Shown here one piece after another: positions 24,550 through 33,862 of a stretch of 64,000 bases of DNA. Location: contig NZ_QUBR01000002.1 in the NCBI RefSeq assembly GCF_003586285.1, positions 496,001-560,000 on the forward strand, read 5' to 3'. The DNA comes from Aeromicrobium endophyticum. GTDB taxonomy: Bacteria; Actinomycetota; Actinomycetes; Propionibacteriales; Nocardioidaceae. A model generated the notes under the pieces. The model searched no databases. It saw only the letters and a program-made list of their open reading frames with translations, and was not told the origin of the DNA. A program made the position numbers and the translations under genes. Numbering within the stretch: the stretch's first letter is position 1; each line of letters opens with the position of its first letter.

Positions 24550-25517
24550 GACGTGGGCTCCAGGCTGCCGGTGACGGCAGCGGTCAGCCGTTGCACGACG
24601 GCGTCGCGCACGTCCGGCGGGGAGACGACCACCACGTCGGGGCCGTACGAGGCCACCTCGGAGGCCAGCTCCCAGCGCGACGAGTACCGGATCTCGACCT
24701 CGTCGACGCCGTCGCCCAGCGGGGTGACCCTCTGGGCGATGCGTCGCAGCGAGTGGCCGCGGGCCTGCCGGATGCGCAGCACCGCGGCCTCTGCGGGCTC
24801 GGGCGGGAACAGCTCGCGCGCGACGTCCTTCATGTCGGTTCCCTCGGGGATCTCGTAGGAGCCTGCGTCGCCCTCGGTCGTCACCTCGCCGACGACCCGC
24901 GACAGGCGGAAGATGCGGGGCTCGTCGCGGTCGAGGTCGAATCCGCCCACGTACCAGCGGTCGTGCCAGGAGATGATCCCCCACGGTTGCAGGTGCCGCT
25001 GCATCGGCTCGCGTCCGGGACGCGCGTAGACGAACGAGATCGGCACGCGCCGCGTGACGGCGTCCCACATGGCGTCGAACGACGGCTCGTCGGTCGAGAG
25101 GCGGGGCTCGGCCATGCGCAGGACGCTGGTGTCGACGTCGACCCCGATGGCCTTGAGCTTGACCAGTGCGGTGGCCGACTCGCTGGCCAGGCCGGCGTGC
25201 TCCCAGACCTGGGTCGCCAGGCCGATGACGGCCGCCTCCTCGCGGGACAGCTCGAGATCGGGCAGCTCGGCCTCGTCGCGGCGGATGCGATAACCCGGCT
25301 CGTCGTTGAAGTACTTGTCGTTCTGACCCGTCTCGACGTTGATGCCCAGCTCGCGCAGCTCTTCCTTGTCACGTTCGAACTTGCGGTCGAACGCCTGGGG
25401 CGTCGACTCGCGGTAGTCGGCGATCGACTCGCGGATCTGGTCCTTCGTGAGGTACTGGCGACTGACCAGCAACGCGAAGATGAGGTTCATCAACCTCTCG
25501 GTCTTGCGTTCGGCCAT
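24546..25517 (-). CDS. pafB: WYL-domain transcriptional regulator PafB
   Basis: A 323-residue partner of PafC: an HTH near the N-terminus ('YLTKDQIRESIADYRESTPQAFDRKFERD'), a WYL domain around 'DRWYVGGFDLDRDEPRIFRLSRV' and a WCX tail. PafB and PafC together sense DNA damage, probably by single-stranded DNA binding at the WYL pocket. It begins a six-gene minus-strand run. The stretch before the ATG is pyrimidine-rich and has no Shine-Dalgarno or TANNNT box, so its promoter may be further upstream. It is on the same strand as pafA but separated by the FKBP gene. Confidence 0.9.
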   Translation of the reverse strand: MAERKTERLMNLIFALLVSRQYLTKDQIRESIADYRESTPQAFDRKFERDKEELRELGINVETGQNDKYFNDEPGYRIRRDEAELPDLELSREEAAVIGLATQVWEHAGLASESATALVKLKAIGVDVDTSVLRMAEPRLSTDEPSFDAMWDAVTRRVPISFVYARPGREPMQRHLQPWGIISWHDRWYVGGFDLDRDEPRIFRLSRVVGEVTTEGDAGSYEIPEGTDMKDVARELFPPEPAEAAVLRIRQARGHSLRRIAQRVTPLGDGVDEVEIRYSSRWELASEVASYGPDVVVVSPPDVRDAVVQRLTAAVTGSLEPTS

Positions 25518-25529
25518 AGGAGGAGGATG

Positions 25530-26468
25530 TCAGGAAGCGTCGAGCAAGTCGATTGCGAAGATGAGCGTGTCGCCGGCCTTGATGTCCGGGCTGCGGTTGG
25601 GGTCGTTCGGCTCGTCGCCGTAGGCCACCTTCGAGGGGCACACCAGCACCACGCGGCTGCCGATCTTCTGGCCCGGGATGAGCTGGTCCCAGCACGGGAT
25701 GAGCTTGCCGGTGCCGATCGGCGGCACGAACGGCTGGGTCTTGCTCCACGACTCGTCGAACGTCGTGCCCGCGGGATAGACCTGGCCGACGTACTCGAAC
25801 CGCACCGACTGGCCCTTGGCGATGGCCGGACCGTCGCCCTGGACGACCACGTGGGCGCTGGGCTCGGTCTGCTTGGCCTTGGTGGTCGAGGTCTTCTTGA
25901 AGCCGCTGGGGTGCCCGTCGGCGTCGTACGTGATCTTGGGCAGGTCCTTCGGGAGCGGGACCGCCGTGCCGGAGGCCTCGGTGGGGACCTTCGAGACGAG
26001 GTCGAACATGAAGACCAGCGTGTCGTCCTTCTTGATGTCCATCTGCTTCTGCGCCTGCCCGAACCCGTCCTCGGGCGAGATGGCCACCAGCACGCGAGAG
26101 CCGAGCGTGCGTCCCTCGAGACCCTTGATGAACCCCGGAAGGATGCTGCCCTCGGTGAGGTCGACCGTGAAGGGGGTGCCCGTCGAGAAGGAGCTGTCGA
26201 ACTGCTTGCCGGTGCGCCCGTTGACGGCGACGTAGTTGACCTTGACGGCGTCACCGGCCACGACCTTGTCGCCGTCGCCGTTCTTCAGCACCTTGCTGAC
26301 GGTCTTGGCGACCGAGAACCCCTCGCCGACGCTGACCTTCGGCTTGGCCGCGCCGTTGACCGAGATCGAGTCCAGGTCGCCGGAGGCCTTGCCGCCACCG
26401 CTGTCACTGTCGCCGCAGCCGGCCAGGACGAGGAGGGCAGCCGCGGATACCAGCAGGATTCGACGCAC
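25530..26468 (-). CDS. FKBP-type peptidyl-prolyl isomerase lipoprotein
   Basis: A 312-residue lipoprotein: a signal peptide with lipobox Leu-Ala-Gly-Cys (Cys18), a Gly/Ser linker and two FKBP-like domains, about residues 65-165 and 195-312. The second is the more canonical one ('VRFEYVGQVYPAGTTFDESW' and 'QLIPGQKIGSRVVLV'). It would speed proline isomerisation of exported proteins at the membrane surface. GTG start at 26468 with a GAAGG site about eight bases upstream. Position between pafB and pafA is conserved in many actinobacteria. Confidence 0.88.
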   Translation of the reverse strand: MRRILLVSAAALLVLAGCGDSDSGGGKASGDLDSISVNGAAKPKVSVGEGFSVAKTVSKVLKNGDGDKVVAGDAVKVNYVAVNGRTGKQFDSSFSTGTPFTVDLTEGSILPGFIKGLEGRTLGSRVLVAISPEDGFGQAQKQMDIKKDDTLVFMFDLVSKVPTEASGTAVPLPKDLPKITYDADGHPSGFKKTSTTKAKQTEPSAHVVVQGDGPAIAKGQSVRFEYVGQVYPAGTTFDESWSKTQPFVPPIGTGKLIPCWDQLIPGQKIGSRVVLVCPSKVAYGDEPNDPNRSPDIKAGDTLIFAIDLLDAS

Positions 26469-26535
26469 GTGTACGACCTTCGGTGGTGAGGCGACAGAAC
26501 GCCGTTCAGCGTATCGACACCTGCCAAGGGTCGGT

Positions 26536-27897
26536 CTACATGCCGTCGATCAGGCGCTGCACCCGCTCGTCGTGCGACCGGAACGGGTCCTTGCACAGCA
26601 CCGTCCGCTGGGCCTGGTCGTTGAGCTTGAGGTGCACCCAGTCGACCGTGAAGTCGCGGCGGCGCTCCTGCGCCCGCTTGATGAAGTCGCCGCGGAGCCG
26701 CGCCCTGGTGGTCTGGGGCGGCACCGACTTGGCCGCGAAGACGTCGAGGTCGTTGGTGACGCGTGCGACGGCTCCCTTGTTCTCGAGCAGGTAGAAGATG
26801 CCGCGGTCGCGCCGGATGTCGTGGTACGCCAGGTCGAGCTGGGCGATGCGCGGGTCGCTCCAGGTCAGGTCGTTCTTGGCGCGGTAGCGGTCGAGCAGCT
26901 TGTACTTGATGACCCAGTCGATCTCGCGCTCGACCAGCGACAGGTCCTCGGACTCGACGGCCTTCAGCGTGCGCTCCCACAGGTCGAGCGTCCGGTTGAT
27001 CGTCGGTGTGTGCAGGCCGTTCTTGTCGACGAAGTCGGCGGCCTTGGCGAAGTACTCGGCCTGGATCTCGAGGGCCGACAGCTCGCGCCCGTTGGCGAGC
27101 TGGACCTTGCGCCGGCCGGTCATGTCGTGGGCGATCTCGCGGATGGCACGGATGGGGTTGTCGAGGGTCATGTCGCGCATCGAGACGCCGGCCTCGATCA
27201 TCCGCAGCACCAGGTCGGTCGTGGCGACCTTCAGCAGGGTGGTGGTCTCGCTCATGTTGGAGTCACCGACGATGACGTGCAGCCGGCGGAAGCGCTCGGC
27301 GTCGGCGTGCGGCTCGTCGCGCGTGTTGATGATCGGGCGCGATCGCGTGGTGGCGCTCGAGACGCCCTCCCAGATGTGCTCGGCGCGCTGGCTGACCGAG
27401 AAGATCGTGCCCCGCGGGGTCTGCTGGATCTTGCCCGCTCCGCAGATGATCTGGCGGGTCACCAGGAACGGGATGAGGACGTCGGCGAGGCGGCTGAACT
27501 CGCCCTGACGGCTCACCAGGTAGTTCTCGTGGCAGCCGTAGGAGTTGCCGGCGGAGTCGGTGTTGTTCTTGAACAGGTAGATGTCGCCCTCGACGCCGTC
27601 GTCGGCGAGCCGCTTCTGGGCGTCGATCATGAGGCCCTCGAGGATGCGCTCCCCCGCTCGGTCGTGGGTCACCAGGTCGACGAGGTCGTCGCACTCGGGC
27701 GTCGCGTACTCGGGGTGGCTGCCGACGTCGAGGTAGAGCCGCGCACCGTTGCGCAGGAAGACATTGCTGCTGCGGCCCCACGACACGACCCGCCGGAACA
27801 GGTATCGCGCGACCTCGTCGGGCGACAGGCGGCGCTGGCCCTTGAACGAGCAGGTGACGCCGTACTCGTTCTCTATGCCGAAGATCCGCCGGTCCAT
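26536..27897 (-). CDS. pafA: Pup--protein ligase PafA
   Basis: A 453-residue ligase of the glutamine-synthetase/carboxylate-amine superfamily. The opening '[14 protein letters not shown]' carries the ATP-metal Glu residues, and '[18 protein letters not shown]' contains the catalytic Asp. The family length is about 452 residues. It links the C-terminal Glu of deamidated Pup to substrate lysines. ATG 27897 has TATCGT six bases upstream (27904-27909, minus strand), so it has its own leaderless promoter rather than depending on prcA. Confidence 0.95.
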   Translation of the reverse strand: MDRRIFGIENEYGVTCSFKGQRRLSPDEVARYLFRRVVSWGRSSNVFLRNGARLYLDVGSHPEYATPECDDLVDLVTHDRAGERILEGLMIDAQKRLADDGVEGDIYLFKNNTDSAGNSYGCHENYLVSRQGEFSRLADVLIPFLVTRQIICGAGKIQQTPRGTIFSVSQRAEHIWEGVSSATTRSRPIINTRDEPHADAERFRRLHVIVGDSNMSETTTLLKVATTDLVLRMIEAGVSMRDMTLDNPIRAIREIAHDMTGRRKVQLANGRELSALEIQAEYFAKAADFVDKNGLHTPTINRTLDLWERTLKAVESEDLSLVEREIDWVIKYKLLDRYRAKNDLTWSDPRIAQLDLAYHDIRRDRGIFYLLENKGAVARVTNDLDVFAAKSVPPQTTRARLRGDFIKRAQERRRDFTVDWVHLKLNDQAQRTVLCKDPFRSHDERVQRLIDGM

Positions 27898-27903
27898 GAC
27901 GTA

Positions 27904-27909
27904 ACGATA
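27904..27909 (-). promoter_or_regulatory. Leaderless -10 hexamer of pafA
   Basis: Read on the minus strand the hexamer is TATCGT, six bases before the pafA ATG. The plus-strand gene at 28033 diverges from it. Confidence 0.6.
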
Positions 27910-28032
27910 GACCGCGGACCGTGACAGCGCGGACCAACCGATCGGTACCTGTGTCGTGTCGGCGGCACCTGAGGACGATGCGGCAGGCCCTCGGCGACCG
28001 CCAGGCTCGTCGGGAGAGCCAGGAGGTCGCGC

Positions 28033-28614
28033 ATGACTCGCTCCGTCCGCCCGCCGTGGGTGCTGTTGCTGACCGTCGCCGTCCCCATCGCGTGCGTCGG
28101 GTCGGCTCTCTGCTTGCTCGCGGTCGACGCGTCGCCCGACGTCATCGTCATGGTGGGGCCGGTGCAGGCCGACGAGATTCGCATCGTGCTGCCCGCGGTG
28201 GCTGCCGTGTCGTGCTGGCTCGGCGTGACGGTGGGCATCACGCGAGTCATGTACCACTGGCAGCATCCCGTGCTGCAGGTGCTCGGTGCGTTCATGATGG
28301 GCATCGCCTGGTTGGCCGGCATCCCCTTCGTCGCGGTCGTCAGCCTCGTCGCGGGCCTGTACCTCGAGGACGAGCCCGACGCACATCGGTTCGTCATTGA
28401 CGGTCGTCCGTACCTCCTCGCGACGCAGCCCCAGTACGACCCCGCCACGGTGAGCATCGCACTGTTCCGAGGAGACGGTCGCCGCTTCGTCCGCGTCGAT
28501 CGACCGTGGCCGGCTGTCGCCCCTGCCAGCGTCGGCCGCGGCGAGTTCACGCTCGTCCGTCGCGGCGGAGAGGCCTGGATCGCGTACGGGCGGGTCCGGC
28601 TGCCCGTGACCTAG
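28033..28614 (+). CDS. Hypothetical membrane protein inserted in the proteasome locus
   Basis: A 193-residue protein with three transmembrane helices (about residues 9-30, 52-72 and 84-108) and a C-terminal soluble domain of 80 residues. I do not recognise it. AGGAGG lies six bases before the ATG. It is the only plus-strand gene between pafB and dop and separates pafA from prcA; its stop overlaps the prcA stop by four bases, tail to tail. Nothing links it to protein turnover. Confidence 0.6.
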   Translation: MTRSVRPPWVLLLTVAVPIACVGSALCLLAVDASPDVIVMVGPVQADEIRIVLPAVAAVSCWLGVTVGITRVMYHWQHPVLQVLGAFMMGIAWLAGIPFVAVVSLVAGLYLEDEPDAHRFVIDGRPYLLATQPQYDPATVSIALFRGDGRRFVRVDRPWPAVAPASVGRGEFTLVRRGGEAWIAYGRVRLPVT

Positions 28615-29309
28615 GCCGACCCCAGGGCCGCCCGCACGTCGGCGTCGGTCAGCCGCTTGAACTTGCGCGGCTGCGGGCGCGAGCGAGACAGCGTGGCGAT
28701 CTCGAGGGCGGATGCCTCGACGGTGCGGGCCGGGTCGGTGTCCTGGCCCAGCGCCGTGACGGCGATGCGGATCGCCGACGCGAGGTCGAGCCCCGGCGCG
28801 AAGTGCTCGCCGAGGTAGGCCTCGACCTGCTCGCTCTGGCCGCCCATGACGCCGAAGCCCTGCACGTCGGCGACCGACCCGTCGTACATGAGGCGGTAGA
28901 CCTGGTCGTGCGAGGCGTCGTCGCCGAGCTCGCCGACGAAGATCTCGACCTCGTAGGGCTTCTCACCGCCCGACGAGAAGATCGTGCCGAGCGTCTGCGC
29001 GTACGCGTTGGCGAGCCCGCGGGCCGTGACGTCGCGCCGGTCGTAGGCGTAGCCGCGCATGTCGGCCAGCCGCACGCCGGCGATGCGCAGGTTCTCGAAC
29101 TCGTTGTAGCGGCCGACCGCCGCGAAGCCGATGCGGTCGTAGATCTCGCTGATCTTGTGCAGCGCCTGCGACGGGTTCTCGGCGACGAACAGGATGCCGT
29201 CGGCGTAGTGGATGACGGCGACGCTGCGACCGCGCGTGATGCCCTTGCGGGCGAAGTCGGCCCGGTCCTTCATGAGCTGCTCGGGCGAGACGTAGAACTG
29301 CTGGGTCAT
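28611..29309 (-). CDS. prcA: Proteasome subunit alpha
   Basis: A 232-residue 20S alpha subunit. '[40 protein letters not shown]' is the actinobacterial N-terminal H0 helix and first strand region; there is no N-terminal threonine. The C-terminal tail '[13 protein letters not shown]' is basic, as in other actinobacterial alpha subunits. It forms the gate rings of the proteasome and meets ARC. Start ATG has CAGGAG seven bases upstream; the gene follows prcB by 24 bases. Confidence 0.95.
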   Translation of the reverse strand: MTQQFYVSPEQLMKDRADFARKGITRGRSVAVIHYADGILFVAENPSQALHKISEIYDRIGFAAVGRYNEFENLRIAGVRLADMRGYAYDRRDVTARGLANAYAQTLGTIFSSGGEKPYEVEIFVGELGDDASHDQVYRLMYDGSVADVQGFGVMGGQSEQVEAYLGEHFAPGLDLASAIRIAVTALGQDTDPARTVEASALEIATLSRSRPQPRKFKRLTDADVRAALGSA

Positions 29310-29333
29310 CGCAGGACTCCTGGTTGAGAGGGG

Positions 29334-30158
29334 CTAGTTCAGGGGGGCGGACGGGCCGTCGGGACGCTGGAGGCGGCTGCCGATGACGTCGTCGGCGATC
29401 GCGCCGACCTCGTCGTCGGCCAGGCGCCGGTAGCCGTCGGCCGTCACGACCGACACGACGGGGAAGATGCGCCGCGTCAGGTCGGGGCCGCCGGTGGCCG
29501 AGTCGTCGTCGGCGGCGTCGTAGAGCGCCTGGATGGCGGCGGTGACGCAGTCGCCCTCGGTGAGGCCGCGGCTGTAGAGCTTCTTGAGCGAGCCGCGTGC
29601 GAAGACCGAGCCCGACCCGACGGTGTGGAACCCGCTGTGCTCCTCGTAGCGCCCACCCGTGACGTCGTACGAGAAGATGCGGCCCTGCTGGGTCTCGAGG
29701 TCGAAGCTGGCGAACAGCGGCACGACGGCCAGGCCCTGCATGGCCAGGCCCAGGTTGCCGCGGATGAGCGCGGCCAGGCGGTTGGCCTTGCCGTCGGCCG
29801 AGAGCACCGTGCCCTCGATCTTCTCGTAGTGCTCGAGCTCGACCTGGAACAGCCGCACCATCTCGATGGCCAGACCCGCGCTGCCGGCGATGCCGATGCA
29901 CGAGTACTCGTCGGCCGGGAAGACCTTCTCGATGTCGCGCTGGGCGATGACGTTGCCCATCGTGGCTCGGCGGTCGCCGGCCATGATGACGCCACCGTCG
30001 AACGTCGCCGAGACGATCGTCGTGGCGTGGGGTGCCAGGTCACCGTGGGCTCCCCCGGCGCGCGAGGCGGCTCCGGGCATCAGCTCGGGGGCCGTGGTGG
30101 CGAGGTAGTCGGCGAACGAGGACGAACCGGTCAGGCGGGTGCCCTCCGGCAGCATCAC
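29334..30158 (-). CDS. prcB: Proteasome subunit beta
   Basis: A 274-residue precursor of the catalytic beta subunit. A propeptide of about 45 residues precedes the catalytic threonine (Thr46 from the GTG start) in '[13 protein letters not shown]'; Lys and Asp of the catalytic centre follow. The residue before Thr is Ala rather than the Gly I expect from mycobacterial PrcB. GTG 30158 overlaps the pup stop as GTGA; the ATG one codon later (TGATG) is an equally good start. Confidence 0.95.
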   Translation of the reverse strand: MMLPEGTRLTGSSSFADYLATTAPELMPGAASRAGGAHGDLAPHATTIVSATFDGGVIMAGDRRATMGNVIAQRDIEKVFPADEYSCIGIAGSAGLAIEMVRLFQVELEHYEKIEGTVLSADGKANRLAALIRGNLGLAMQGLAVVPLFASFDLETQQGRIFSYDVTGGRYEEHSGFHTVGSGSVFARGSLKKLYSRGLTEGDCVTAAIQALYDAADDDSATGGPDLTRRIFPVVSVVTADGYRRLADDEVGAIADDVIGSRLQRPDGPSAPLN

Positions 30159-30352
30159 TGTCCGCCCTTCTGCACGAAGCTGCGGACGAACTCCTCGGCG
30201 TTCTCCTCGAGCACGTCGTCGATCTCGTCGAGGATCGAGTCGACGTCGTCGTCGAGCTTGGCCTTGGCCTCGGCGTCGACGCCCGTGGTCTCGACCTGCT
30301 CGTCGTCGGCCTCGGACGGCTTGCGGGTGCTCTTGTGCTGCTGCTCAGACAT
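30155..30352 (-). CDS. pup: Prokaryotic ubiquitin-like protein Pup
   Basis: A 65-residue intrinsically disordered, acidic protein with the coiled-coil-prone central '[24 protein letters not shown]' split into heptads and the C-terminal Gly-Gly-Gln. The Gln end must be deamidated to Glu by Dop before ligation. TAGGGT (30359-30364, minus strand) lies six bases before the ATG with no Shine-Dalgarno, so pup-prcB-prcA is headed by a leaderless transcript. Confidence 0.97.
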   Translation of the reverse strand: MSEQQHKSTRKPSEADDEQVETTGVDAEAKAKLDDDVDSILDEIDDVLEENAEEFVRSFVQKGGQ

Positions 30353-30358
30353 GTCTCA

Positions 30359-30364
30359 ACCCTA
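30359..30364 (-). promoter_or_regulatory. Leaderless -10 hexamer of the pup-prcB-prcA operon
   Basis: TAGGGT on the minus strand, six bases before the pup ATG. It overlaps nothing on the dop side, where dop ends at 30369. Confidence 0.6.
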
Positions 30365-30368
30365 GCCC

Positions 30369-31871
30369 TTAGCGTCCAGTGATCGCGGTGAACAGCTCTG
30401 CTGCTGTCGCGCTGGACTCGAACAGCGCGCCGACGTGCTCGGCCGTGCCCCGCAGCGGCTCCATGGTGGGGATGCGCTGCAGCGAGTCGCGCCCGGGCAG
30501 GTCGAAGATCACCGAGTCCCACGAGGCTGCGGCGATGTCGCCGCTGAAGCGGGCGAGGCACATGCCGCGGAAGTACGCGCGGGTGTCGTGCGGCGGATCG
30601 GTGACAGCAGCCGCGATCTGCTCGTCGGTGAACAGGCGGTCGATCCGGCCCGTGCGGACGAGCTGGTGGTAGAGCCCCTTGTGCAACCGGATGTCGTGGT
30701 ACTGCAGGTCGACGAGGTGCAGCTTGGCGTGGTCCCAGTCGAGGGAGTCGCGCTCGCGGTAGCGCTCGAGCAGAGCCAGCTTGGCGACCCAGTCGAGCTC
30801 GCGGACGCACTCCATGGGGTCGCGGGCGAGCCGGTCGAGCACGCTCTCCCAGCGCCGCAGGACGTCGTCGGTCTGCTCGTCGGAGCCCTGCTGGGCGACG
30901 AACGCCTTCGCGAGCTCGAGGTACTCGCGCTGCACCTCGAGGGCCGTGAGGCTGCGGCCGTCGGCGAGCTCGACGCGCTGGGTCAGCGTGGGGTCGTGCG
31001 AGATGTCGTGGACGGCGCGCACGGGGCGCGCCAGCTCGAGGCTGCCGGTGATGAAACCCGCCTCGATCATGGCCAGCACGAGCGACGTCGTGCCGTGCTT
31101 GAGGTAGATCGCGATCTCGGAGCAGTTGGCGTCGCCGATGATGACGTGCAGGCGCCGGTACTTCTTGGGATCGGCGTGCGGCTCGTCGCGCGTGTTGATG
31201 ATGGGACGCTTGAGGGTCGTCTCGAGGCCGACGCCCACCTCGAAGTAGTCGGCTCGCTGGCTGATCTGGAAGGCATGCACGCTGCCGTCCTGCTTCTGCC
31301 CGACCCGGCCGGCGCCCGTGAAGACCTGACGCGTCGCGAAGAAGGGGGTGAGGTGCTCGACGATCTGGTCGAAGGGGACGTCGCGACGCATGAGGTAGTT
31401 CTCGTGCGAGCCGTACGAGGCGCCCTTGTTGTCGACGTTGTTCTTGTAGAGCACGATCGGCTGCGTGCCGGGGATCTGCGCCGCTAGCTCGGCGCCGCGG
31501 CGCATGACGTCCTCGCCGGCCTTCTCCCACAGCACGACGTCGAGCGGGCTGGTGACCTCGGGGCTCGAGTACTCGGGGTGCGCGTGGTCGACGTAGAGCC
31601 TGGCGCCGTTGGTGAGGATGATGTTGGCCAGGCCCATGTCGTCGTCGGTCAGCTGCGACGGATCGGCCGCCTCGCGGCTCAGGTCGAAGCCGCGGGCGTC
31701 GCGCAGCGGGCTCTCCTCCTCGAAGTCCCACCGAGCACGGCGGGTCAGCCCGTGCGCCGCCGCGTAGGCGTTGACGACGTGCGTCGAGGCGACCATCGGA
31801 TTGGCGTTGGGCTGTCCCTGCACGGCGATGCCGTACTCGACCTCGCTGCCCTGCACGCGGCGAACTGTCAT
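30369..31871 (-). CDS. dop: Pup deamidase/depupylase Dop
   Basis: A 500-residue homologue of PafA, with the Dop-specific start '[17 protein letters not shown]' and the long insert near residues 38-80 before '[18 protein letters not shown]', which contains the catalytic Asp. It converts the terminal Gln of Pup to Glu and removes Pup from substrates. TAGGGT (31878-31883, minus strand) lies six bases before the ATG, so dop is likely transcribed from its own leaderless promoter. It lies 16 bases upstream of pup. Confidence 0.95.
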   Translation of the reverse strand: MTVRRVQGSEVEYGIAVQGQPNANPMVASTHVVNAYAAAHGLTRRARWDFEEESPLRDARGFDLSREAADPSQLTDDDMGLANIILTNGARLYVDHAHPEYSSPEVTSPLDVVLWEKAGEDVMRRGAELAAQIPGTQPIVLYKNNVDNKGASYGSHENYLMRRDVPFDQIVEHLTPFFATRQVFTGAGRVGQKQDGSVHAFQISQRADYFEVGVGLETTLKRPIINTRDEPHADPKKYRRLHVIIGDANCSEIAIYLKHGTTSLVLAMIEAGFITGSLELARPVRAVHDISHDPTLTQRVELADGRSLTALEVQREYLELAKAFVAQQGSDEQTDDVLRRWESVLDRLARDPMECVRELDWVAKLALLERYRERDSLDWDHAKLHLVDLQYHDIRLHKGLYHQLVRTGRIDRLFTDEQIAAAVTDPPHDTRAYFRGMCLARFSGDIAAASWDSVIFDLPGRDSLQRIPTMEPLRGTAEHVGALFESSATAAELFTAITGR

Positions 31872-31877
31872 GGCGCC

Positions 31878-31883
31878 ACCCTA
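31878..31883 (-). promoter_or_regulatory. Leaderless -10 hexamer of dop
   Basis: TAGGGT on the minus strand, six bases before the dop ATG. It overlaps the last codons of the TetR gene on the same strand, which makes read-through from that gene possible. Confidence 0.6.
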
Positions 31884-32462
31884 CGGCCAGGGCCCGACGA
31901 TCCGCCCGGCCAACGACCGGGCGTCGGCCATGGCGTGCGGCTGGGCTCCGGCCGTCAGCTGCACCACGACCCCCTCGTGGACGAGGGCCAGCTCTCGACC
32001 GCGGCGCTGCGGGTCGGCGATCCCGGCCTCGGTGAGCAGCTCGACGTAGTAGTCGCGGGTCCACTGCTTCTCGTCGGCGATGATCGACAGGCCGGCGTGC
32101 CCGGTGCCCGCGAGCTCGGCGTAGGCGTTCACGAAGCCGCAGCCGCGGGCGTTGTCGTCCATCCAGCTGTCGAGGGCCCGCAGCAGGGCCAGCACCCGTG
32201 CCGCCCCGGGGTCGGGCTCGTGCCGGTCGACGAAGGCTAGGGCGTAGGCGTGCCACCGGTCGCGCCTCTGCGCCAGGTAGGCGGTGATGAGGCCGTCCTT
32301 GGACCCGAAGCGGTCGTAGATCGTCTTCTTGGTGGTCTCGGCCTCCTCGGCGATGCGCTCGACGCCGACGGCGCGCAGACCGTGCAGGTAGAACAGGACC
32401 TCCGCGGTGTCGAGGATGCGCACGGCGGTGGGTGTCATGCGGGGCGGTGTGATGGCCGTCAT
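31881..32462 (-). CDS. TetR-family transcriptional regulator
   Basis: A 193-residue regulator. The N-terminal HTH 'ILDTAEVLFYLHGLRAVGVERIAEEAETTKKTIYDRF' is split across helices 1-3 as in TetR, and the remaining residues form the ligand-binding helices. GGAGG lies eight bases before the ATG. It is divergent from the EamA exporter gene, with a palindrome between them (32493-32506), the common arrangement of a repressor controlling its neighbour. Its ligand is unknown. Confidence 0.85.
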   Translation of the reverse strand: MTAITPPRMTPTAVRILDTAEVLFYLHGLRAVGVERIAEEAETTKKTIYDRFGSKDGLITAYLAQRRDRWHAYALAFVDRHEPDPGAARVLALLRALDSWMDDNARGCGFVNAYAELAGTGHAGLSIIADEKQWTRDYYVELLTEAGIADPQRRGRELALVHEGVVVQLTAGAQPHAMADARSLAGRIVGPWP

Positions 32463-32492
32463 CGGGAATACCTCCAAATCTACACTGCGAGT

Positions 32493-32506
32493 ATACCGAC
32501 CGGTAT
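32493..32506. promoter_or_regulatory. TetR-type operator between the regulator and EamA genes
   Basis: A perfect palindrome, arms ATACCG and CGGTAT around the two-base centre AC. It lies 30 bases before the tetR ATG and 14 bases before the EamA ATG. The ACCGACCGGT core is a frequent TetR-family site. It overlaps TATGGT (32504-32509), a possible -10 box for the EamA gene, so binding would repress the exporter and probably the regulator. Confidence 0.75.
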
Positions 32507-32520
32507 GGTTACGTCGCGGC

Positions 32521-33396
32521 ATGAGCCTGTCATCCCGTGCGGACGTCCTCGCACCCGCCGCACTGGTCGTGCTCTGGAGCTCGGGATTCGTCGGTGCCGA
32601 GCTGGGCACCCGCGAGGCGCCGGCGTCGACGCTGCTGGCGTGGCGGTACCTCGTCGCGGCGGCGCTCCTGGTCGCCTGGTGCGTGTGGCGCCGCGAGCGC
32701 ATCACTCGGTCGGCCATCGCCCGCCAGGTCGTGCTCGGCATGCTGGTGCAGGCGGGGTACCTAGGCCTGGTCGTGACCGGGGTCGGCCTGGGGGCGACCG
32801 CGGGGACGTCCTCGCTCATCGCCTCGCTCCAGCCGCTGGCCGTGGTGGCGCTGGCTGCCCTGGTGCTGGGCGAGAGGACACGCCTCGGTCAGCTCGTCGG
32901 GCTCGCGACGGGGCTGTGCGGGGTGGCGCTGGTCGTCGGCGGCGACCTCGCCGGGGGCGGCGCGGCCTGGTGGGTCTACCTCCTCCCGGCCGGCGGCATG
33001 CTCGCGCTCTCGGCCGGCACGGTCCTCCAGCAGCACTGGCAGCCTGAGGAGTCCGTGGTGGTGTCGCTGGCGATCCAGACCGTGACGGCGGCGACGGTGT
33101 TCTGGGTCGTCGCCGGCCTGCAAGGCACTGCTGACGCTCCGGCGGAGCCCGGCTTCTGGTGGGCGATCGCCTGGGTGGTCGTCCTGTCGAGCTTCGGCGG
33201 GTACGGGGCGTACCTCCACGTCGCCCGCCGGGACGGTGCGACGCGGGCCAGCACCTGGCTGTACCTGACCCCGCCCTCCACCATGGTGTGGGCGGGATGG
33301 ATGTTCGGCGACCCGATCGGCGCGCTGGGCCTGGCGGGTCTCGCGGTGTGCGCGGCCGGCGTGGCGCTCGCGCTCCGTCCGGTCAGGCAGGCATGA
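32521..33396 (+). CDS. EamA-family (DMT superfamily) transporter
   Basis: A 291-residue protein with ten transmembrane helices in two EamA repeats (about residues 5-140 and 150-285), each with the 'SLIASLQPLAVVALAALVLGER' type repeat end. Family members export small metabolites or drugs. ATG 32521 is preceded by the TetR operator. Its 3' end overlaps the convergent acetyltransferase gene by 14 bases. It interrupts the proteasome gene order between dop and arc. Confidence 0.85.
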   Translation: MSLSSRADVLAPAALVVLWSSGFVGAELGTREAPASTLLAWRYLVAAALLVAWCVWRRERITRSAIARQVVLGMLVQAGYLGLVVTGVGLGATAGTSSLIASLQPLAVVALAALVLGERTRLGQLVGLATGLCGVALVVGGDLAGGGAAWWVYLLPAGGMLALSAGTVLQQHWQPEESVVVSLAIQTVTAATVFWVVAGLQGTADAPAEPGFWWAIAWVVVLSSFGGYGAYLHVARRDGATRASTWLYLTPPSTMVWAGWMFGDPIGALGLAGLAVCAAGVALALRPVRQA

Positions 33397-33862
33397 GCGG
33401 CTTCGCCAGGTGCACGCTGTCGTCGTAGTCGGCGTAGAAGCCGAACGCCGGGATGGTCGCGTAGCCCGACGACTCGTAGAGGGCGATGGCCTCGGGCTGC
33501 GCGGTGCCGGTCTCGAGCACCAGCCGGGTGATGCCGGCCGCGGCCGCGGTGCGCTCGAGCTCGGCCAGGATCGCGCGGGCCAGCCCGCGGCGGGCGAAGG
33601 CCGGGCGAACGAACATCCGCTTGATCTCGGCGTCGGACTCCCCCGCCGGACCACCGCGGCGCCACCCGCCCATCGCAGCCGGCACGTCGTCGACGTAGGC
33701 CATCACGAAGTGCCCGCCGGGCGCGTCGAACTGGTGCAGGTCGATCGGCGAGATGTCGCCGTCGCCGCCGTACCGTCGCGCGTACTCGGCCTGCACCTCG
33801 GCCGTCAGCAGCTGGGCGTCGTCGATCGCGTACGAGACGACCCGGAGGTCGAACCCGCGCAT
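33383..33862 (-). CDS. GNAT-family N-acetyltransferase
   Basis: A 159-residue GNAT: beta strand 'EIKRMFVRPAFARRGLARAIL' carries the acetyl-CoA loop (Arg-Arg-Gly-Leu-Ala), followed by 'LVLETGTAQPEAIALYESSGY', the typical motif A to B sequence. The target amine is unknown. Its ATG immediately follows the arc stop codon, so it is translated from the arc transcript. Confidence 0.85.
   Translation of the reverse strand: MRGFDLRVVSYAIDDAQLLTAEVQAEYARRYGGDGDISPIDLHQFDAPGGHFVMAYVDDVPAAMGGWRRGGPAGESDAEIKRMFVRPAFARRGLARAILAELERTAAAAGITRLVLETGTAQPEAIALYESSGYATIPAFGFYADYDDSVHLAKPLMPA

Noticed and set aside
28033..28614. Idea that the inserted membrane protein is a proteasome cofactor
   Set aside because: No motif, shared strand or coupling links it to the proteasome genes; it is only adjacent.
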